From contig NZ_CP041216.1 in assembly GCF_020511155.1 (NCBI RefSeq), forward strand, positions 2,294,001 to 2,358,000: a stretch of 64,000 bases of DNA. Reading direction: 5' to 3'. Made by a program: the position numbers and the translations under genes. Positions 10,028 through 20,343 of this stretch are shown piece after piece. How positions within the stretch are numbered: position 1 is the first letter of the stretch; each line of letters starts with the position of its first letter. The DNA comes from Shewanella glacialimarina (GTDB lineage: Bacteria > Pseudomonadota > Gammaproteobacteria > Enterobacterales > Shewanellaceae). The notes beneath the pieces were generated by a model. It saw only the letters and a list, made by a program, of their open reading frames with translations, was not told the DNA's origin and made no database searches.

Positions 10028-12229
10028 TCAAGCTTGGCTGTAAAGGGCTTTGGCTGATTCAGTTGTTAGAATCTTTTGTACTAAATTAGGCACGTCTAGG
10101 ATGAGCGCAACTTCGCCACTGCCCAGAACAGTTGAACCACTTATTCCTTGTATATGACTAAATATGTTACCTAAGGGTTTAATAACAGTTTGAAACTCCC
10201 CCACCAGTTTATCGACCGCCAAACCTACTTTGTTGCCAAGGTAAGAAATTACGATAACATTTTCTCGTTTAGGCGGACGCCCGCCTAAATTGAACAACCG
10301 CCTAAGTCTAATAAAGGGCAATACTTCTCCCCTTAGGTTGATATAACTTTGCTGTGAACTGGGGGAAATATCCGAATTACCTTCATTCAACTCAACACAC
10401 TCGAGCACCATGTTTAGCGGAATGACAAAGGATGATTTTTCAATTTCGACTAGGAAACCATCAATAATGGCTAGGGTCAGTGGTAGACGAATGCTAAATA
10501 TTGCTCCTTGACCAAGAATACTTTGCACTTCCACCGTTCCCCTTAGCGCGGTAATATTTCGTTTCACCACATCCATGCCTACACCACGGCCTGACAAATT
10601 AGTTACCGCATCAGCAGTGGAAAAACCCGGTTCAAAAATAAGATTATTCACTTCATGAACATCTAGACTTTCTCCCTCAGGAATTAAACCCTTTTCTTGC
10701 GCTTTCTTGAGGATTTTTTCATAGTTAAGACCTGCACCATCGTCAGAGACTTCGATGACTATCATGCCTGAATCGTGATAGGCATTAAGAGTGAGCCTGC
10801 CTTTAGGATCTTTTTGTTTCTCAATACGTACATCTGGCGCTTCAATGCCATGATCCATAGAGTTTCTGATTAAGTGCATTAACGGGTCGCTAATTTTCTC
10901 AACAACTGTTTTATCTAATTCAGTTTCGGCGCCGGTTATCACTAGCTCAATATCTTTGCCTAATTCTTTTGCAACATCGCGAACCACCCGTTGAAAACGC
11001 GTAAATGTGGCGCCAATTTGCACCATCCGAAGCTGTAAAGCAGCATCACGCACCTCTTCTACCAAACGAGTTAACATGGAAAAAGATTCAATTAATATCC
11101 GATCACCGGAACTATGCGCATGTAAGCTAGAGCCTGCGCCTGCTATCACAAGTTCTCCTACCAGATTTATCAATTGATCAAGTTTATCTGCATCGACTCT
11201 TACCGATTGAATTTCTTTTGTTTTTCCATCCCGTATCTGATTTTGCTTAGCTATTGCTGATTCAAGTACAGGTTGTGGCGTTAAACCATTATTGACAACT
11301 ATCGTCCCTAGTGGGACCTCGATTGATTGACTTTTCAATTGCCTTTGTAGACTTAAAGCGTATTCAAGTTCATTCGGAGTTAATGAACCCGATTGAACTA
11401 AAATTTCACCTAATTGTATATCTTGTTCAGGTAGAGATTCGATAAGAGCGATAAAATCACTGACACGACTGCAAGGAGGGAGAATGTGGACTTGACTGTC
11501 ATCGCGAATAAAATCAAACGCCCCTTCAATATCAAGTTTATTTGCTTGGCTCTTAAAATTGATTTCATATCCTAAATAGCAGGTTTCAGGATCCATCTCA
11601 GAGGCGCTGGGTAAATTAGGAAATAAAGAGGTAATAGACTCAATGTCGCCTAATGTGGCTAAATAACGCAAAATAGCCAGAGGATCCATCCCAAATCGAA
11701 ACGAGTCAGGGTGGTAACGAACGGAAATATGCCAATTATCACTTTTAACTTTTGGACTATTTTCTCTTTCTACTGCTTGAGTCGTTGTGAGTTGAGTATT
11801 ATCCTTTGCTTGTACCTTGGGACCATCAGTACCTTCCTGCTTAACGACAATAAGTAAGGTTTGAAGTAATGCATTGCCATTAAGTAAATCATGCTCGGTT
11901 AGACCTGTTTTATGCTCGACGTTATCTATAAGCAAGCTGATATGATCTTTGCAATCTAACAATAAAGAGGTGAGTTCAGAGTTTGATACAATTTTACCAT
12001 CACGCATTTTATCAAGTAAACTTTCAACACCATGAGTGAAGTGAACAACTTCATCGAGCGAAAAAATCCCAGCCGACCCTTTAATCGTGTGAGCAGCACG
12101 AAAAATTGCATTGAGACTTTCGGCCTTATCTTGTTCATTTTCTAAATTGAGTAATAATAATTCCATCTCATCAAGTAGCTCCCTACTTTCTGATATATAT
12201 AAACCCAATACTTGCTCTATCTCATCCAT
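10028..12229 (-). CDS. cheA: Chemotaxis sensor histidine kinase CheA
   Basis: Phosphorylates CheY and CheB in response to receptors. An N-terminal HPt domain carries phospho-accepting His47 ([12 protein letters not shown]). A long middle section (about 165-360) includes a module with WHISVRYHP and a second segment ([15 protein letters not shown]); this replaces the short P2 domain of E. coli CheA. Then come the P3 dimerisation helices ([16 protein letters not shown]), the HATPase with N box ([12 protein letters not shown]), G1 (DDGAGLN) and G2 ([10 protein letters not shown]), and a C-terminal CheW-like P5. All kinase motifs look intact. Length is 733 aa. The gene is followed closely by the MCP gene and preceded by the STAS gene. 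Confidence 0.97.
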   Translation of the reverse strand: MDEIEQVLGLYISESRELLDEMELLLLNLENEQDKAESLNAIFRAAHTIKGSAGIFSLDEVVHFTHGVESLLDKMRDGKIVSNSELTSLLLDCKDHISLLIDNVEHKTGLTEHDLLNGNALLQTLLIVVKQEGTDGPKVQAKDNTQLTTTQAVERENSPKVKSDNWHISVRYHPDSFRFGMDPLAILRYLATLGDIESITSLFPNLPSASEMDPETCYLGYEINFKSQANKLDIEGAFDFIRDDSQVHILPPCSRVSDFIALIESLPEQDIQLGEILVQSGSLTPNELEYALSLQRQLKSQSIEVPLGTIVVNNGLTPQPVLESAIAKQNQIRDGKTKEIQSVRVDADKLDQLINLVGELVIAGAGSSLHAHSSGDRILIESFSMLTRLVEEVRDAALQLRMVQIGATFTRFQRVVRDVAKELGKDIELVITGAETELDKTVVEKISDPLMHLIRNSMDHGIEAPDVRIEKQKDPKGRLTLNAYHDSGMIVIEVSDDGAGLNYEKILKKAQEKGLIPEGESLDVHEVNNLIFEPGFSTADAVTNLSGRGVGMDVVKRNITALRGTVEVQSILGQGAIFSIRLPLTLAIIDGFLVEIEKSSFVIPLNMVLECVELNEGNSDISPSSQQSYINLRGEVLPFIRLRRLFNLGGRPPKRENVIVISYLGNKVGLAVDKLVGEFQTVIKPLGNIFSHIQGISGSTVLGSGEVALILDVPNLVQKILTTESAKALYSQA

Positions 12230-12270
12230 GGCAATATCCTCATTTTCTCTTAATGACAGTGCTTATTTTT

Positions 12271-12585
12271 TTATTGCCGAGTTATGATGACAGGATCATT
12301 AAACCAGCTAACTAAACCCATTATTTCAAAGGCTTCTAATACCGCTTCGCTGTGATTAATTAAAGTAAGTTCATGTTGTATATGTATTTGATGTTGCTTT
12401 GCCATTATCAAAAGTTGTAATCCTGCCGCATCGATTTCTGTAACGGCTGCTAAATTTAACTCTAGATGCTGACTAGCACTTAAGGCACCGATAAATTGGC
12501 TTTTTAGTTCCGTTGCATTATGTATCGTCATAGGACCTTCAATATGAGCGAGGCCACCTTGATCAGTTTGTGTGAATGTCAGCAT
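12271..12585 (-). CDS. STAS-domain protein of the che operon
   Basis: A small (104 aa) single-domain protein of the SpoIIAA/anti-sigma-antagonist fold, with the core LELNLAAVTEIDAAGLQLLIMA. In phospho-regulated family members the loop reads D-S-x-G, with Ser phosphorylated by a partner kinase; here it is D-A-A-G, so this site cannot be phosphorylated on Ser. STAS proteins of this type recur in F7-like chemotaxis operons between cheY and cheA; their role is not settled, and a partner-binding or scaffold role is my inference. It lies 41 bases upstream of cheA and 56 downstream of cheY, same strand. Confidence 0.88.
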   Translation of the reverse strand: MLTFTQTDQGGLAHIEGPMTIHNATELKSQFIGALSASQHLELNLAAVTEIDAAGLQLLIMAKQHQIHIQHELTLINHSEAVLEAFEIMGLVSWFNDPVIITRQ

Positions 12586-12641
12586 AGTGCAGAAATCCTT
12601 TAAATTTATGCTAGATTTATGATGCCTTAACTTAATTACAA

Positions 12642-13004
12642 CTAAATTAACTTAGCTACAGCAGCGAGCATTTGTTGTGGCTGAAACGGTTTCACGACCC
12701 AAGCTCTTGCGCCCGCAGCTTGACCCTCAGATTTTTTGTCTGCTTGAGATTCTGTAGTAAGCATTATGATGGGAGTAAATTTATGTGCGGGGATTTTTTT
12801 GACTTCTTTTACCATGCTAATGCCATCCATGTTAGGCATGTTAACGTCACTGATGATTAGGTTAATTTGCGCACCAGCAAGTTTTTTTAGTGCATCGACA
12901 CCATCGCAAGCTTCCACAGTATTATAGCCAGCCCCTTTAAGGGTAATACTGACAACCTGCCTTATACTTGCAGAATCATCTACTATCAAAATTGTTTTAG
13001 CCAT
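12642..13004 (-). CDS. cheY: CheY-type single-domain response regulator
   Basis: A stand-alone receiver domain of 120 aa. Acidic residues D9/D10 (LIVDDSAS), phospho-acceptor D53 (IISDVNMPNMDG), a Thr in MLTTES and Lys in WVVKPFQ form a complete active site. It has no output domain, so it acts by protein interaction. As the regulator encoded with cheA and STAS it is the likely phospho-acceptor of this pathway. Whether it binds the flagellar motor or acts elsewhere cannot be told; F7 clusters often are not the main swimming pathway. Confidence 0.93.
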   Translation of the reverse strand: MAKTILIVDDSASIRQVVSITLKGAGYNTVEACDGVDALKKLAGAQINLIISDVNMPNMDGISMVKEVKKIPAHKFTPIIMLTTESQADKKSEGQAAGARAWVVKPFQPQQMLAAVAKLI

Positions 13005-13062
13005 TGGTAATTCCCTGTTTTTTGTTATAATTTCCGATGTTGACTCACTAAGGGTTTTAAGA

Positions 13063-14229
13063 TTAAAAGAAGGTTATCTCTTCCGTGACATCTAATTTTT
13101 GCCTAATTGAGTTATGATTCATTCTTTGATCCAGCATGGCATAACCCTTTTCCATATTAGTAAGCCAATGACTGAGATCTTTGTCAGTAAAGTCTTTGCC
13201 GATTTGCTTATTCTCATGTGCATGAGCCATTGTCAAACTCAGTTCCTCAATACTGTTGTAAACTTGTGTCAAAATTTGGCTAGTTCGATCTTGGAACTGC
13301 AAAGACACTAACATTTCAGATATTTCTTGTTGTATTTTTTGCCCTTCTTGTTGCATGGCCTGTTTAGAATCAGCCAACTCCTCAACAGTAATTGTAAAGC
13401 TAGCCAGCACTTCTTTAATGGATTTTTCCGCACGTTCCATGATGCCATCATCATCCTTAGTGGCTTTTTCTGCCACCGCAAATGCGCCATTAACTGCACC
13501 ATTAATGACATTGACTTTTTCGGTCATATTTCTGCCGGTTGCACTGGACAATGACGATAACTTTCTCACTTCATCTGCGACTACGGCAAAGCCTCTGCCC
13601 GCTTCACCTGCTCTAGCCGCTTCAATCGCGGCATTCAACGCCAGTAAATTTGTCTGTCCTGCAATAGCATCAACTTCAGTAGCCATCTTTTTTAACTCAT
13701 CAGTGTAAGTCGTTAACATTCTAACTTCATCCAAGATTGCTGCTCTATCATGTTGTGTTGCTTGCAAGGAGGCCATAACACTATTAAGCGCTTTTTCTGA
13801 GAAAGAAAACGTTTTCTCTATCGTGTTATCTTGTTCACTGTTTGAACTTGAATGGGACGGGAAAGCTTGGCTTAAACTTTCAACTAACAAGCTAAAATTG
13901 TTGGCTAACTCTGTGGTTGCTGTTTCTGTTTGTTTGCGTGTTGTTTCTATTTGTCGACTCCAGATAGGGAACACTGCTAAGCAGAGTTTATCTGTGTTAT
14001 TGATTATTTTATTCGTTTCGATTTGAGTATTAACTTGAGATTTGAGTTCAACAAGTTGTATGTTAATTGAACTTAATGCTTGATGAGTCCAGAGGCTAAA
14101 CAACAAACCTAATCCAGTAAGAAATAAAGCACTGGTGATGATAACGAGGGACAATGGAGAAAATGATAACAAAAGTATGCTACCAAGAACCCCAAGCACT
14201 AATGGGTAGATATGAACTTCTGTACGCAT
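13063..14229 (-). CDS. Methyl-accepting chemotaxis-type protein with N-terminal membrane hairpin
   Basis: First gene of the che operon. The N-terminus has two closely spaced hydrophobic helices (about 8-30 and 32-50) with almost no periplasmic loop and no recognisable HAMP, followed by a cytoplasmic coiled coil and an MCP tip ([40 protein letters not shown]). Late helices contain [15 protein letters not shown], a motif seen in soluble or membrane-hairpin receptors of this type. It probably senses an internal or membrane signal. I start it at the ATG at 14229 (388 aa), which has GGGAG at proper distance; a GTG five codons earlier (14244) lacks one. It resembles the receptor gene found upstream of cheY in related F7 operons (for example cttP/mcpA in Pseudomonas); that comparison is from memory. 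Confidence 0.88.
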   Translation of the reverse strand: MRTEVHIYPLVLGVLGSILLLSFSPLSLVIITSALFLTGLGLLFSLWTHQALSSINIQLVELKSQVNTQIETNKIINNTDKLCLAVFPIWSRQIETTRKQTETATTELANNFSLLVESLSQAFPSHSSSNSEQDNTIEKTFSFSEKALNSVMASLQATQHDRAAILDEVRMLTTYTDELKKMATEVDAIAGQTNLLALNAAIEAARAGEAGRGFAVVADEVRKLSSLSSATGRNMTEKVNVINGAVNGAFAVAEKATKDDDGIMERAEKSIKEVLASFTITVEELADSKQAMQQEGQKIQQEISEMLVSLQFQDRTSQILTQVYNSIEELSLTMAHAHENKQIGKDFTDKDLSHWLTNMEKGYAMLDQRMNHNSIRQKLDVTEEITFF

Positions 14230-14324
14230 AACACTCCCTGTCACTCTGTGGGTTATATTTTGCCAAAAATCTGATGCTGACCAGAATATCTAATTTGATT
14301 AGATTGGCAGCTTTTTTAACAAAG

Positions 14325-14357
14325 AAACGTTAATAAAATAATTATTTATTAACGTTT
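14325..14357. promoter_or_regulatory. 13-bp perfect inverted repeat upstream of the che operon
   Basis: Arms aaacgttaataaa and tttattaacgttt separated by 7 bases, about 95-130 bases upstream of the first che-operon ATG. No U-run follows, so a DNA-binding site is more likely than a terminator. The binding protein is unknown. Confidence 0.45.
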
Positions 14358-14904
14358 ATATAACGTCTGTAATTAAATATATCAGACATTTTTTTATTTG
14401 CAATCAATCACAAAAATAAACTTAACAGCCATAAACTGAGTCATACAGTCCTATCTTTATAGCATTAATTGGGTGCTATGAAGAGGTAACAAAAATACAG
14501 ATAAGGATAAGGATTTAACCACGTGATTTAGATTATTTTATTAAAAAAATCAGTAGCTTCAGTCACAATCGCCTTAACGCAAGAACACTCTTCGATTAAC
14601 TTTATTATATATGCTTGATTTTTAAGGTGGCGAGAACCGAAAATAGGCTCAATTTAATGTTGTAAATTTCATAACTCATCAGATACAGCAAAAGTAATAC
14701 TTTAGACTTACCAACCTTGATGCTTTCTAATCGTTAATATATATTTACGTTAAGGTTTCAACAGTCGCCGCAGCTGAATTTAAAAGAAATATTCTACCTG
14801 CATAACAAATCATTTTCTTCAATAAGATTAATAATTGGGGGGCTTTACTCTTTTGTTTTTATTTTTTCTCTGCACGCCGAATAGTATAGTTACGGAATTT
14901 AGGT

Positions 14905-14940
14905 GGTTTAGATGGTTTAGATGGTTTAGATGGTTTAGGT
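14905..14940. repeat. Tandem 9-base repeat (ggtttagat, about 4 copies)
   Basis: Three exact copies of ggtttagat plus a fourth partial copy (ggtttaggt), preceded by a related tttaggt. Non-coding, between the che operon and ruvB; likely a simple-sequence repeat that can change copy number. Confidence 0.85.
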
Positions 14941-15052
14941 GTCTATTTAATATTAAATTATGGTTTGATTAGCTATTAAAGGACATTAAAGTAATGAATA
15001 TTAATTGAAGATAAAATTAGTGCTGATAACTCCAGACGTCATATAATAAATT

Positions 15053-15074
15053 TAAGAGCACCTAAGTGCTCTTA
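15053..15074 (-). terminator. Hairpin terminator after ruvB
   Basis: Stem taagagcac / gtgctctta, loop ctaa, followed on the minus strand by an AU-rich tail, starting 19 bases after the ruvB stop. A moderate rather than perfect terminator. Confidence 0.65.
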
Positions 15075-15092
15075 TATCATAGATAATTTCAA

Positions 15093-16097
15093 CTATTCTG
15101 GTTTGATTATATTAAAGTGCTGATAAGCCCTTTGAGTTGCAATACGACCCCGGGGAGTTCGCTGGATAAACCCTTGTTGAATTAGAAATGGCTCTAAAAC
15201 ATCTTCAATGGTATCTCTATCTTCACCAATTGCGGCAGCAAGGTTATCAAGGCCTACAGGTCCCCCCATAAATTTATCTATAATTGCCAACAGCAGCTTT
15301 CTATCTAAATAATCAAAACCTTCAAGATCAACATCAAGCAAGTCAAGAGCTTGTTCTGCCACTTCCTTAGTGACTACACCATCATGCTTCACTTCAGCGT
15401 AATCTCTGACTCGGCGCAAAAGGCGGTTTGCTATTCGAGGTGTTCCGCGGGAGCGCCGAGCAATTTCAACCGCACCTTCTGGTGCAATCGATAAACTCAT
15501 CACGTTAGCTGAGCGAGTAACAATAGTGGTTAAATCAGCCACATTATAAAACTCAAGACGCAACGGAATACCAAAACGGGCTCGCAGTGGCGATGTGAGT
15601 GCACCTGCTCTGGTGGTTGCACCCACCAATGTAAAGGGCGGCAAATCCAATTTAATCGAACGCGCAGCAGGTCCTTCGCCAATCATAATGTCTAATTGAT
15701 AATCTTCTAAAGCTGGATATAAAATTTCTTCAACTACCGGGCTAAGACGATGTATTTCGTCAATAAACAGCACATCGCCCTCTTCTAAATTAGTCAACAA
15801 TGCAGCTAAGTCACCCGCTTTCTCTAAAACTGGCCCTGAAGTAGACTTAATATTAACGCCCATTTCATTGGCAACAATCATTGCTAAAGTAGTTTTACCT
15901 AATCCTGGAGGCCCGAAAATTAACATATGATCAAGCGCTTCTTTTCGATTAAGTGCCGCTTGAATAAAAATCTTTAGTTGTGCTCGAGTATCATCTTGCC
16001 CGGTATACTCATCGAGCATTTTAGGACGCATAGCCCTGTCGACAACTTCATCGTGAATTTGAATTTCAGGCTGTATTAATCGATCTGCTTCAATCAT
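15093..16097 (-). CDS. ruvB: Holliday junction branch-migration ATPase RuvB
   Basis: Hexameric AAA+ motor that drives branch migration with RuvA. Walker A is [11 protein letters not shown] and Walker [10 protein letters not shown]; sensor regions ([19 protein letters not shown]) and the C-terminal winged helix ([26 protein letters not shown]) are present. At 334 aa it is of usual length. AAGGA lies 11 bases before the ATG. It is the last gene of the ruvC-ruvA-ruvB run, 20 bases after ruvA. Confidence 0.98.
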   Translation of the reverse strand: MIEADRLIQPEIQIHDEVVDRAMRPKMLDEYTGQDDTRAQLKIFIQAALNRKEALDHMLIFGPPGLGKTTLAMIVANEMGVNIKSTSGPVLEKAGDLAALLTNLEEGDVLFIDEIHRLSPVVEEILYPALEDYQLDIMIGEGPAARSIKLDLPPFTLVGATTRAGALTSPLRARFGIPLRLEFYNVADLTTIVTRSANVMSLSIAPEGAVEIARRSRGTPRIANRLLRRVRDYAEVKHDGVVTKEVAEQALDLLDVDLEGFDYLDRKLLLAIIDKFMGGPVGLDNLAAAIGEDRDTIEDVLEPFLIQQGFIQRTPRGRIATQRAYQHFNIIKPE

Positions 16098-16117
16098 AGT
16101 GTTATTGTCCTTTTACC

Positions 16118-16735
16118 TTAAAGCATCGACTTGAGTGCCGCTTTTATCAGTACTTCTGATGTCATACCAAGCTTGAAATTAGCTGAAACAGCTTTACTGG
16201 CTTGAGCTGGCTTATAACCTAATGATATTAAAGCTGAAATAGCATCTTCTTCAGCACTTTCAGCAGCAGGAGATGGGGAATAATTAGATTGCAGCACAAA
16301 TTCGCGCTCTGACCCTACTGATGCCTCAAGTAAAGATCTTAGTTTATCTCGCATTTCAACAATCAAGCGTTCTGCAGTTTTCTTACCGACACCGGGTAAT
16401 TTAACTAAAGTGACAATATCATCCCGCTCAACACAGGCAACAAACTCTCCCGCATTCATGCCAGACAAAATGGTTAATGCCAATTTAGGGCCTACGCCAT
16501 TGGTTTTGATTAACAAACGAAATAACGCGCGCTCTTGCTTTGTGATAAAACCATATAACAGCTGAGCATCTTCGCGAACCACAAAATGGGTATATACCAT
16601 CGCGGGTTGATTAAGTTCAGGTAACTCATAAAAACTGGTTAGCGGTACTTGAAGCTCATAACCCACGCCATTAACATCGATGACGATTTCTGGCGCATGT
16701 TTTTCAACTAAAATTCCATTCAAACGACCAATCAT
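16118..16735 (-). CDS. ruvA: Holliday junction binding protein RuvA
   Basis: Tetrameric junction-binding protein that loads RuvB. An N-terminal OB fold ([20 protein letters not shown]) is followed by two helix-hairpin-helix motifs ([17 protein letters not shown] and [18 protein letters not shown]) and a C-terminal RuvB-binding three-helix domain ([19 protein letters not shown]). The start at 16735 gives 205 aa and the canonical MIGR N-terminus, and forms an ATGA overlap with the ruvC stop. The frame could be extended 25 codons upstream within ruvC, but that lacks family support. Confidence 0.97.
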   Translation of the reverse strand: MIGRLNGILVEKHAPEIVIDVNGVGYELQVPLTSFYELPELNQPAMVYTHFVVREDAQLLYGFITKQERALFRLLIKTNGVGPKLALTILSGMNAGEFVACVERDDIVTLVKLPGVGKKTAERLIVEMRDKLRSLLEASVGSEREFVLQSNYSPSPAAESAEEDAISALISLGYKPAQASKAVSANFKLGMTSEVLIKAALKSML

Positions 16736-17253
16736 TTGTATCTTCCATATGTTCTTGTATTTGCACGGCCGCTCAACGCAACTAAGCTTTGACTGGTGTG
16801 ATAATGACATATAGCCACAGCCAGGGCATCTGCAGCATCAGCTTGCGGCGCTGCGGGTAATTTCAATAATTGAGTGATCATATGCTGCACTTGAGTTTTT
16901 TCAGCTCTGCCTGTGCCAACCACTGCACTTTTTATTTGTGTTGCACTGTATTCTGCAACCGGTAAGTCTGCACATGTCGCAGCCACAATAGCAGCACCGC
17001 GAGCCTGGCCTAGTTTTAATGCTGAATCGGCATTTTTCGCCATAAATACACGTTCAATCGCAAATTCATCGGGTTGATATTGTCTAATAATTTCAGATAA
17101 CCCAGCATAAATCTGCTGTAACCTAAGGGGGAGCTCATCAGATTGTGTACGGATACAACCACTGCCTAAATACTGCTGTTGTCTACCCACACACTTTATT
17201 ACACCGTAACCGGTGATCCGTGATCCAGGGTCAACGCCTAAAATAATTGCCAT
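16732..17253 (-). CDS. ruvC: Holliday junction resolvase RuvC
   Basis: Dimeric RNase-H-fold nuclease that cuts Holliday junctions. The four catalytic acids are in place: D8 ([13 protein letters not shown]), E67 ([11 protein letters not shown]), D139 and D142 ([15 protein letters not shown]). At 173 aa it matches E. coli RuvC. It lies 8 bases after yebC and overlaps ruvA. No LexA-type box is obvious before ruvC or ruvA; transcription may come from aspS or yebC. Confidence 0.98.
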   Translation of the reverse strand: MAIILGVDPGSRITGYGVIKCVGRQQQYLGSGCIRTQSDELPLRLQQIYAGLSEIIRQYQPDEFAIERVFMAKNADSALKLGQARGAAIVAATCADLPVAEYSATQIKSAVVGTGRAEKTQVQHMITQLLKLPAAPQADAADALAVAICHYHTSQSLVALSGRANTRTYGRYK

Positions 17254-17261
17254 TAATTGAG

Positions 17262-18008
17262 TTAGCCTAATTGTTCCATTACATCATTACTTATATCAGC
17301 ATTATGATACACTTCTTGTACATCATCATGATCTTCTAATGTATCGATTAATCTTAAAAATTGTTCGGCATTTTCAAGGTCAAGTTCGGCTTTTGTCGAA
17401 GGCACCATAGTGACCTCTGCATTGTCGCTGGTAAATTCGGCTTTATCTAATGCATCTTTGACTTTGCCAAAAGCATTGGGTGAGGTATAGACATCAATAG
17501 AGCCATCATCATTGACAATAACATCATCAGCACCAGATTCTATTGCTGCATCCATCACGCTATCTTCGTCTACACCTTCTGAATATGATATAACGCCAAG
17601 TTTGGTAAATAAGTATGCCACAGATCCATCAGTACCTAAATTACCGCCATTTTTACTAAAAGCATTGCGAACACCTGATACGGTTCGATTTCTATTATCT
17701 GTCATGGTTTCAACCATAACGGCACTGCCACCAGGACCATAACCTTCATAGATGATAGTTTCTAGTTGCTGGCCTTCGATTTCACCCGCACCGCGTTTTA
17801 CCGCGCGCTCAACAGTGTCACGGGTCATATTATTTGATAAGGCTTTATCAATGGCAGCTCTGAGCCGTGGATTCGCGTCAGGATCTGATCCTCCTTCACG
17901 AGACGCAACGGTTAATTCTCGAATAAACTTAGTAAATAACTTTCCGCGTTTAGCATCTTGTGCCGCTTTACGGTGTTTAATGTTGGCCCATTTACTATGT
18001 CCTGCCAT
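17262..18008 (-). CDS. yebC: YebC/PmpR family protein
   Basis: The family-defining start [22 protein letters not shown] is followed by the three-domain YebC fold, including [14 protein letters not shown] and [12 protein letters not shown]. Length 248 aa. Members were annotated as transcription regulators and, more recently, some have been reported to help ribosomes through proline-rich stretches; which applies to this long-form gammaproteobacterial member is not decided by sequence. GGAG precedes the ATG. The conserved neighbourhood aspS-yebC-ruvC is shared with E. coli. See the 35-proline lipoprotein at 52.6 kb as a possible client of such factors. Confidence 0.95.
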   Translation of the reverse strand: MAGHSKWANIKHRKAAQDAKRGKLFTKFIRELTVASREGGSDPDANPRLRAAIDKALSNNMTRDTVERAVKRGAGEIEGQQLETIIYEGYGPGGSAVMVETMTDNRNRTVSGVRNAFSKNGGNLGTDGSVAYLFTKLGVISYSEGVDEDSVMDAAIESGADDVIVNDDGSIDVYTSPNAFGKVKDALDKAEFTSDNAEVTMVPSTKAELDLENAEQFLRLIDTLEDHDDVQEVYHNADISNDVMEQLG

Positions 18009-18117
18009 GAAAACTCCTTTGTATTTTTTTGTAACGCTACCGCTTTTAAATAATCATTTACTGCTTAGTGAAAGCCTGTTGGCCACTTTAACAAAAATAG
18101 GGTGCCATAAACACAGA

Positions 18118-18135
18118 CCGAGGCATAAGCCTCGG
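18118..18135 (-). terminator. Hairpin after aspS (weak terminator)
   Basis: Perfect 7-bp GC-rich stem ccgaggc / gcctcgg with loop ataa, 30 bases after the aspS stop. The tail on the minus strand is only partly U-rich, so read-through into yebC is likely. Confidence 0.5.
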
Positions 18136-18165
18136 AATGTAGGTAAAACTTAGCTTAACAGTAAA

Positions 18166-19944
18166 TTACTCTGCGTCAGCTTTAGGCTTCTCAATCACTT
18201 GAATACCTAATTCGATTAATTGCTGTGGATTAGCAAAACCAGGGGCATTAGTCAACGGACACGCCGCAGTGGTTGTTTTGGGAAACGCCATCACATCACG
18301 AATTGAACTAGCACCTGTCATTAGCATAATAATTCGATCTAAACCAAACGCTAAACCTGCATGAGGAGGCGTACCATATCGTAATGCTTCAAGTAAGAAA
18401 CCAAATTTTTCCTTAGCTTCTTCTTTCTCGATACCTAATAGATCAAACACGGTACTTTGCATTTCAGCATTATGAATACGCACTGAACCGCCACCTAACT
18501 CACAACCGTTTAATACCATATCGTATGCATCAGATACTGTGTTAGCAGGATCAAGTTTTAATTGCTCTGCGCTCACACCGCGTGGCGCGGTAAATGGATG
18601 ATGCACTGCGTGCAAGCCGCCTTCAACCTTTTCAAACATTGGGAAGTCAACAACCCATAATGGACGCCATTGGCCTTGTAATAAGTTAAAGTCTTCACCC
18701 GCTTTTAAGCGTAATGCACCTAGTGCCTCAGCAACTACATTAGCTTTATCGGCACCAAATAAAATGATGTCACCCGTTTGACCGCCTGTACGTTCAATTA
18801 ATTGCTTAACGATGTCTTCATTTAAGAATTTAAGCACTGGAGATTGAATACCGTCCATACCGGCATCAACATCATTTAGCTTCATCCAAGCTAAACCTTT
18901 TGCACCATAAATGCCGGCATATTTGGTGTAATCATCAATTTGTTTACGTGATAACGAAGCGCCAGTTGGAATGCGAAGTGCTGCAACACGACCTTCGATG
19001 TCATTTGCTGGACCGTTAAAAACCGCAAATTCAACCTCTTTAACTAAATCGGCAATATCCACTAATTCAAGAGGATTGCGTAAATCTGGCTTATCAGACC
19101 CAAAACGGCGCATTGCATCTGCATACGTCATTCTCGGAAAATCACCTAGGTCAACATTTAACAAATCTTGAAATAAACCGCGCATCATTTGCTCAGTTTT
19201 TTCCATCACTTGCTCTGATGTCATAAAAGATGTTTCGATATCAATTTGCGTAAACTCAGGTTGACGATCTGCACGTAAGTCTTCATCACGGAAACATTTT
19301 ACGATTTGATAATAACGATCAAAACCTGACATCATTAATAGCTGTTTAAATAGCTGTGGTGACTGTGGTAATGCAAAAAATTGACCTTTATAAGTACGAC
19401 TTGGAACTAAATAATCCCGAGCGCCCTCAGGGGTTGCCTTGGTCAAAATAGGCGTTTCAATGTCTAAAAAGCCATTGGTGTCGAGAAAGTTACGCACATA
19501 ACTAGTCACTTTAGCGCGGAATATAATCCGTTCAGCCATTTCAGGACGACGTAAATCAAGATAGCGATATTTTAAACGTTGTTCTTCACTATTATTTTGA
19601 TAATTGTCCATGCTAAGTGGTAATGGCGCAGATGCATTGATAATCGTTAAGCCTTTACCTAAGATTTCAATTTCACCTGTTTTCATTTGCGCATTAACTT
19701 GGCTGTCTGGACGAGCACGGACTAAACCAGTTACTTGGACACAAAATTCACCGCGCAAGGTACTGGCGATATCAAATACGTCTTTTAAGTCAGGATCGTA
19801 AACAACTTGAACTAACCCTTCACGATCACGTAAATCTAAGAAAACCACACCGCCTAAATCACGGCTACGATTAACCCAACCTACTAAGGTAACTTCTTGA
19901 CCTAAATGAGACTTATTAATGTCTCCACAATAATGGCTACGCAT
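18166..19944 (-). CDS. aspS: Aspartyl-tRNA synthetase
   Basis: Class II synthetase charging tRNA-Asp. An N-terminal OB-fold anticodon domain ([23 protein letters not shown]) leads to class II motif 2 ([20 protein letters not shown]), a bacterial GAD insertion (about 300-420), and motif 3 (GLAFGLDRI). Length 592 aa, as in the E. coli-type bacterial enzyme (about 590 aa), which charges only tRNA-Asp. Alone at the head of the aspS-yebC-ruvCAB segment. Confidence 0.98.
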   Translation of the reverse strand: MRSHYCGDINKSHLGQEVTLVGWVNRSRDLGGVVFLDLRDREGLVQVVYDPDLKDVFDIASTLRGEFCVQVTGLVRARPDSQVNAQMKTGEIEILGKGLTIINASAPLPLSMDNYQNNSEEQRLKYRYLDLRRPEMAERIIFRAKVTSYVRNFLDTNGFLDIETPILTKATPEGARDYLVPSRTYKGQFFALPQSPQLFKQLLMMSGFDRYYQIVKCFRDEDLRADRQPEFTQIDIETSFMTSEQVMEKTEQMMRGLFQDLLNVDLGDFPRMTYADAMRRFGSDKPDLRNPLELVDIADLVKEVEFAVFNGPANDIEGRVAALRIPTGASLSRKQIDDYTKYAGIYGAKGLAWMKLNDVDAGMDGIQSPVLKFLNEDIVKQLIERTGGQTGDIILFGADKANVVAEALGALRLKAGEDFNLLQGQWRPLWVVDFPMFEKVEGGLHAVHHPFTAPRGVSAEQLKLDPANTVSDAYDMVLNGCELGGGSVRIHNAEMQSTVFDLLGIEKEEAKEKFGFLLEALRYGTPPHAGLAFGLDRIIMLMTGASSIRDVMAFPKTTTAACPLTNAPGFANPQQLIELGIQVIEKPKADAE

Positions 19945-20343
19945 TGAACTCTATCCTTTAAATAAAAGCGATTTTAGCAAAGCAAACGTTCGCATATCAA
20001 AAATGATAAAAACGGCATTATATACCCAAACAAACCTAAGATGCTCGTCTCAATAATAATTTATTAATCCTAATTGAGCCTATATTACGCGGCTTTGGCT
20101 TTTAAAAATTAAATAGCTAAAGTAGCGGTCATCGTTAAGAATAACTAGGCTATATGCCGTTATCAGAATATAAAAGGCAGTATCAAGGAGAATGAGTTAA
20201 TTAACCAGAGTAGAAGTGATTATTTGTCATCAACTGAATAAAAAAACGACACTCTATGCCGGTTTTAAAAAATTGTATCTCAATATATTGCTGGTTCTGA
20301 TAGAAACAACTGCAATATTAGCTACATACTGGAAGACTCTCCT
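19945..20343. other. Intergenic region upstream of aspS
   Basis: About 400 bases between the end of the GGDEF gene and the aspS start, both on the minus strand. It should hold the aspS promoter. I see no gene, strong hairpin or clear regulatory motif; no good terminator follows the GGDEF gene. Confidence 0.5.

Larger units (their letters stand above)
14230..15092. other. AT-rich intergenic region between che operon and ruvB
   Basis: About 860 bases without a convincing gene. It contains the che operon promoter region with a 13-bp inverted repeat (14325-14357), a tandem 9-base repeat (14905-14940) and the ruvB terminator hairpin (15053-15074). The rest shows nothing I can name. Confidence 0.6.

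Noticed and set aside
13308..13708. Frames on either strand overlapping the chemoreceptor signalling domain
   Set aside because: Such shadow frames recur opposite MCP tips because of their Ala/Glu-rich codon pattern; the same happens at 159-506 and 8533-8905.
14905..14940. CRISPR-like array
   Set aside because: Units are 9 bases and directly adjacent with no spacers; no cas genes in the window.
16736..16810. 25-residue extension of RuvA inside ruvC
   Set aside because: RuvA starts MIGR in all well-known members and the ATGA overlap supports it.
20011..20160. 8-base arms aacggcat / atgccgtt
   Set aside because: 134 bases apart and too short to mean anything by themselves.
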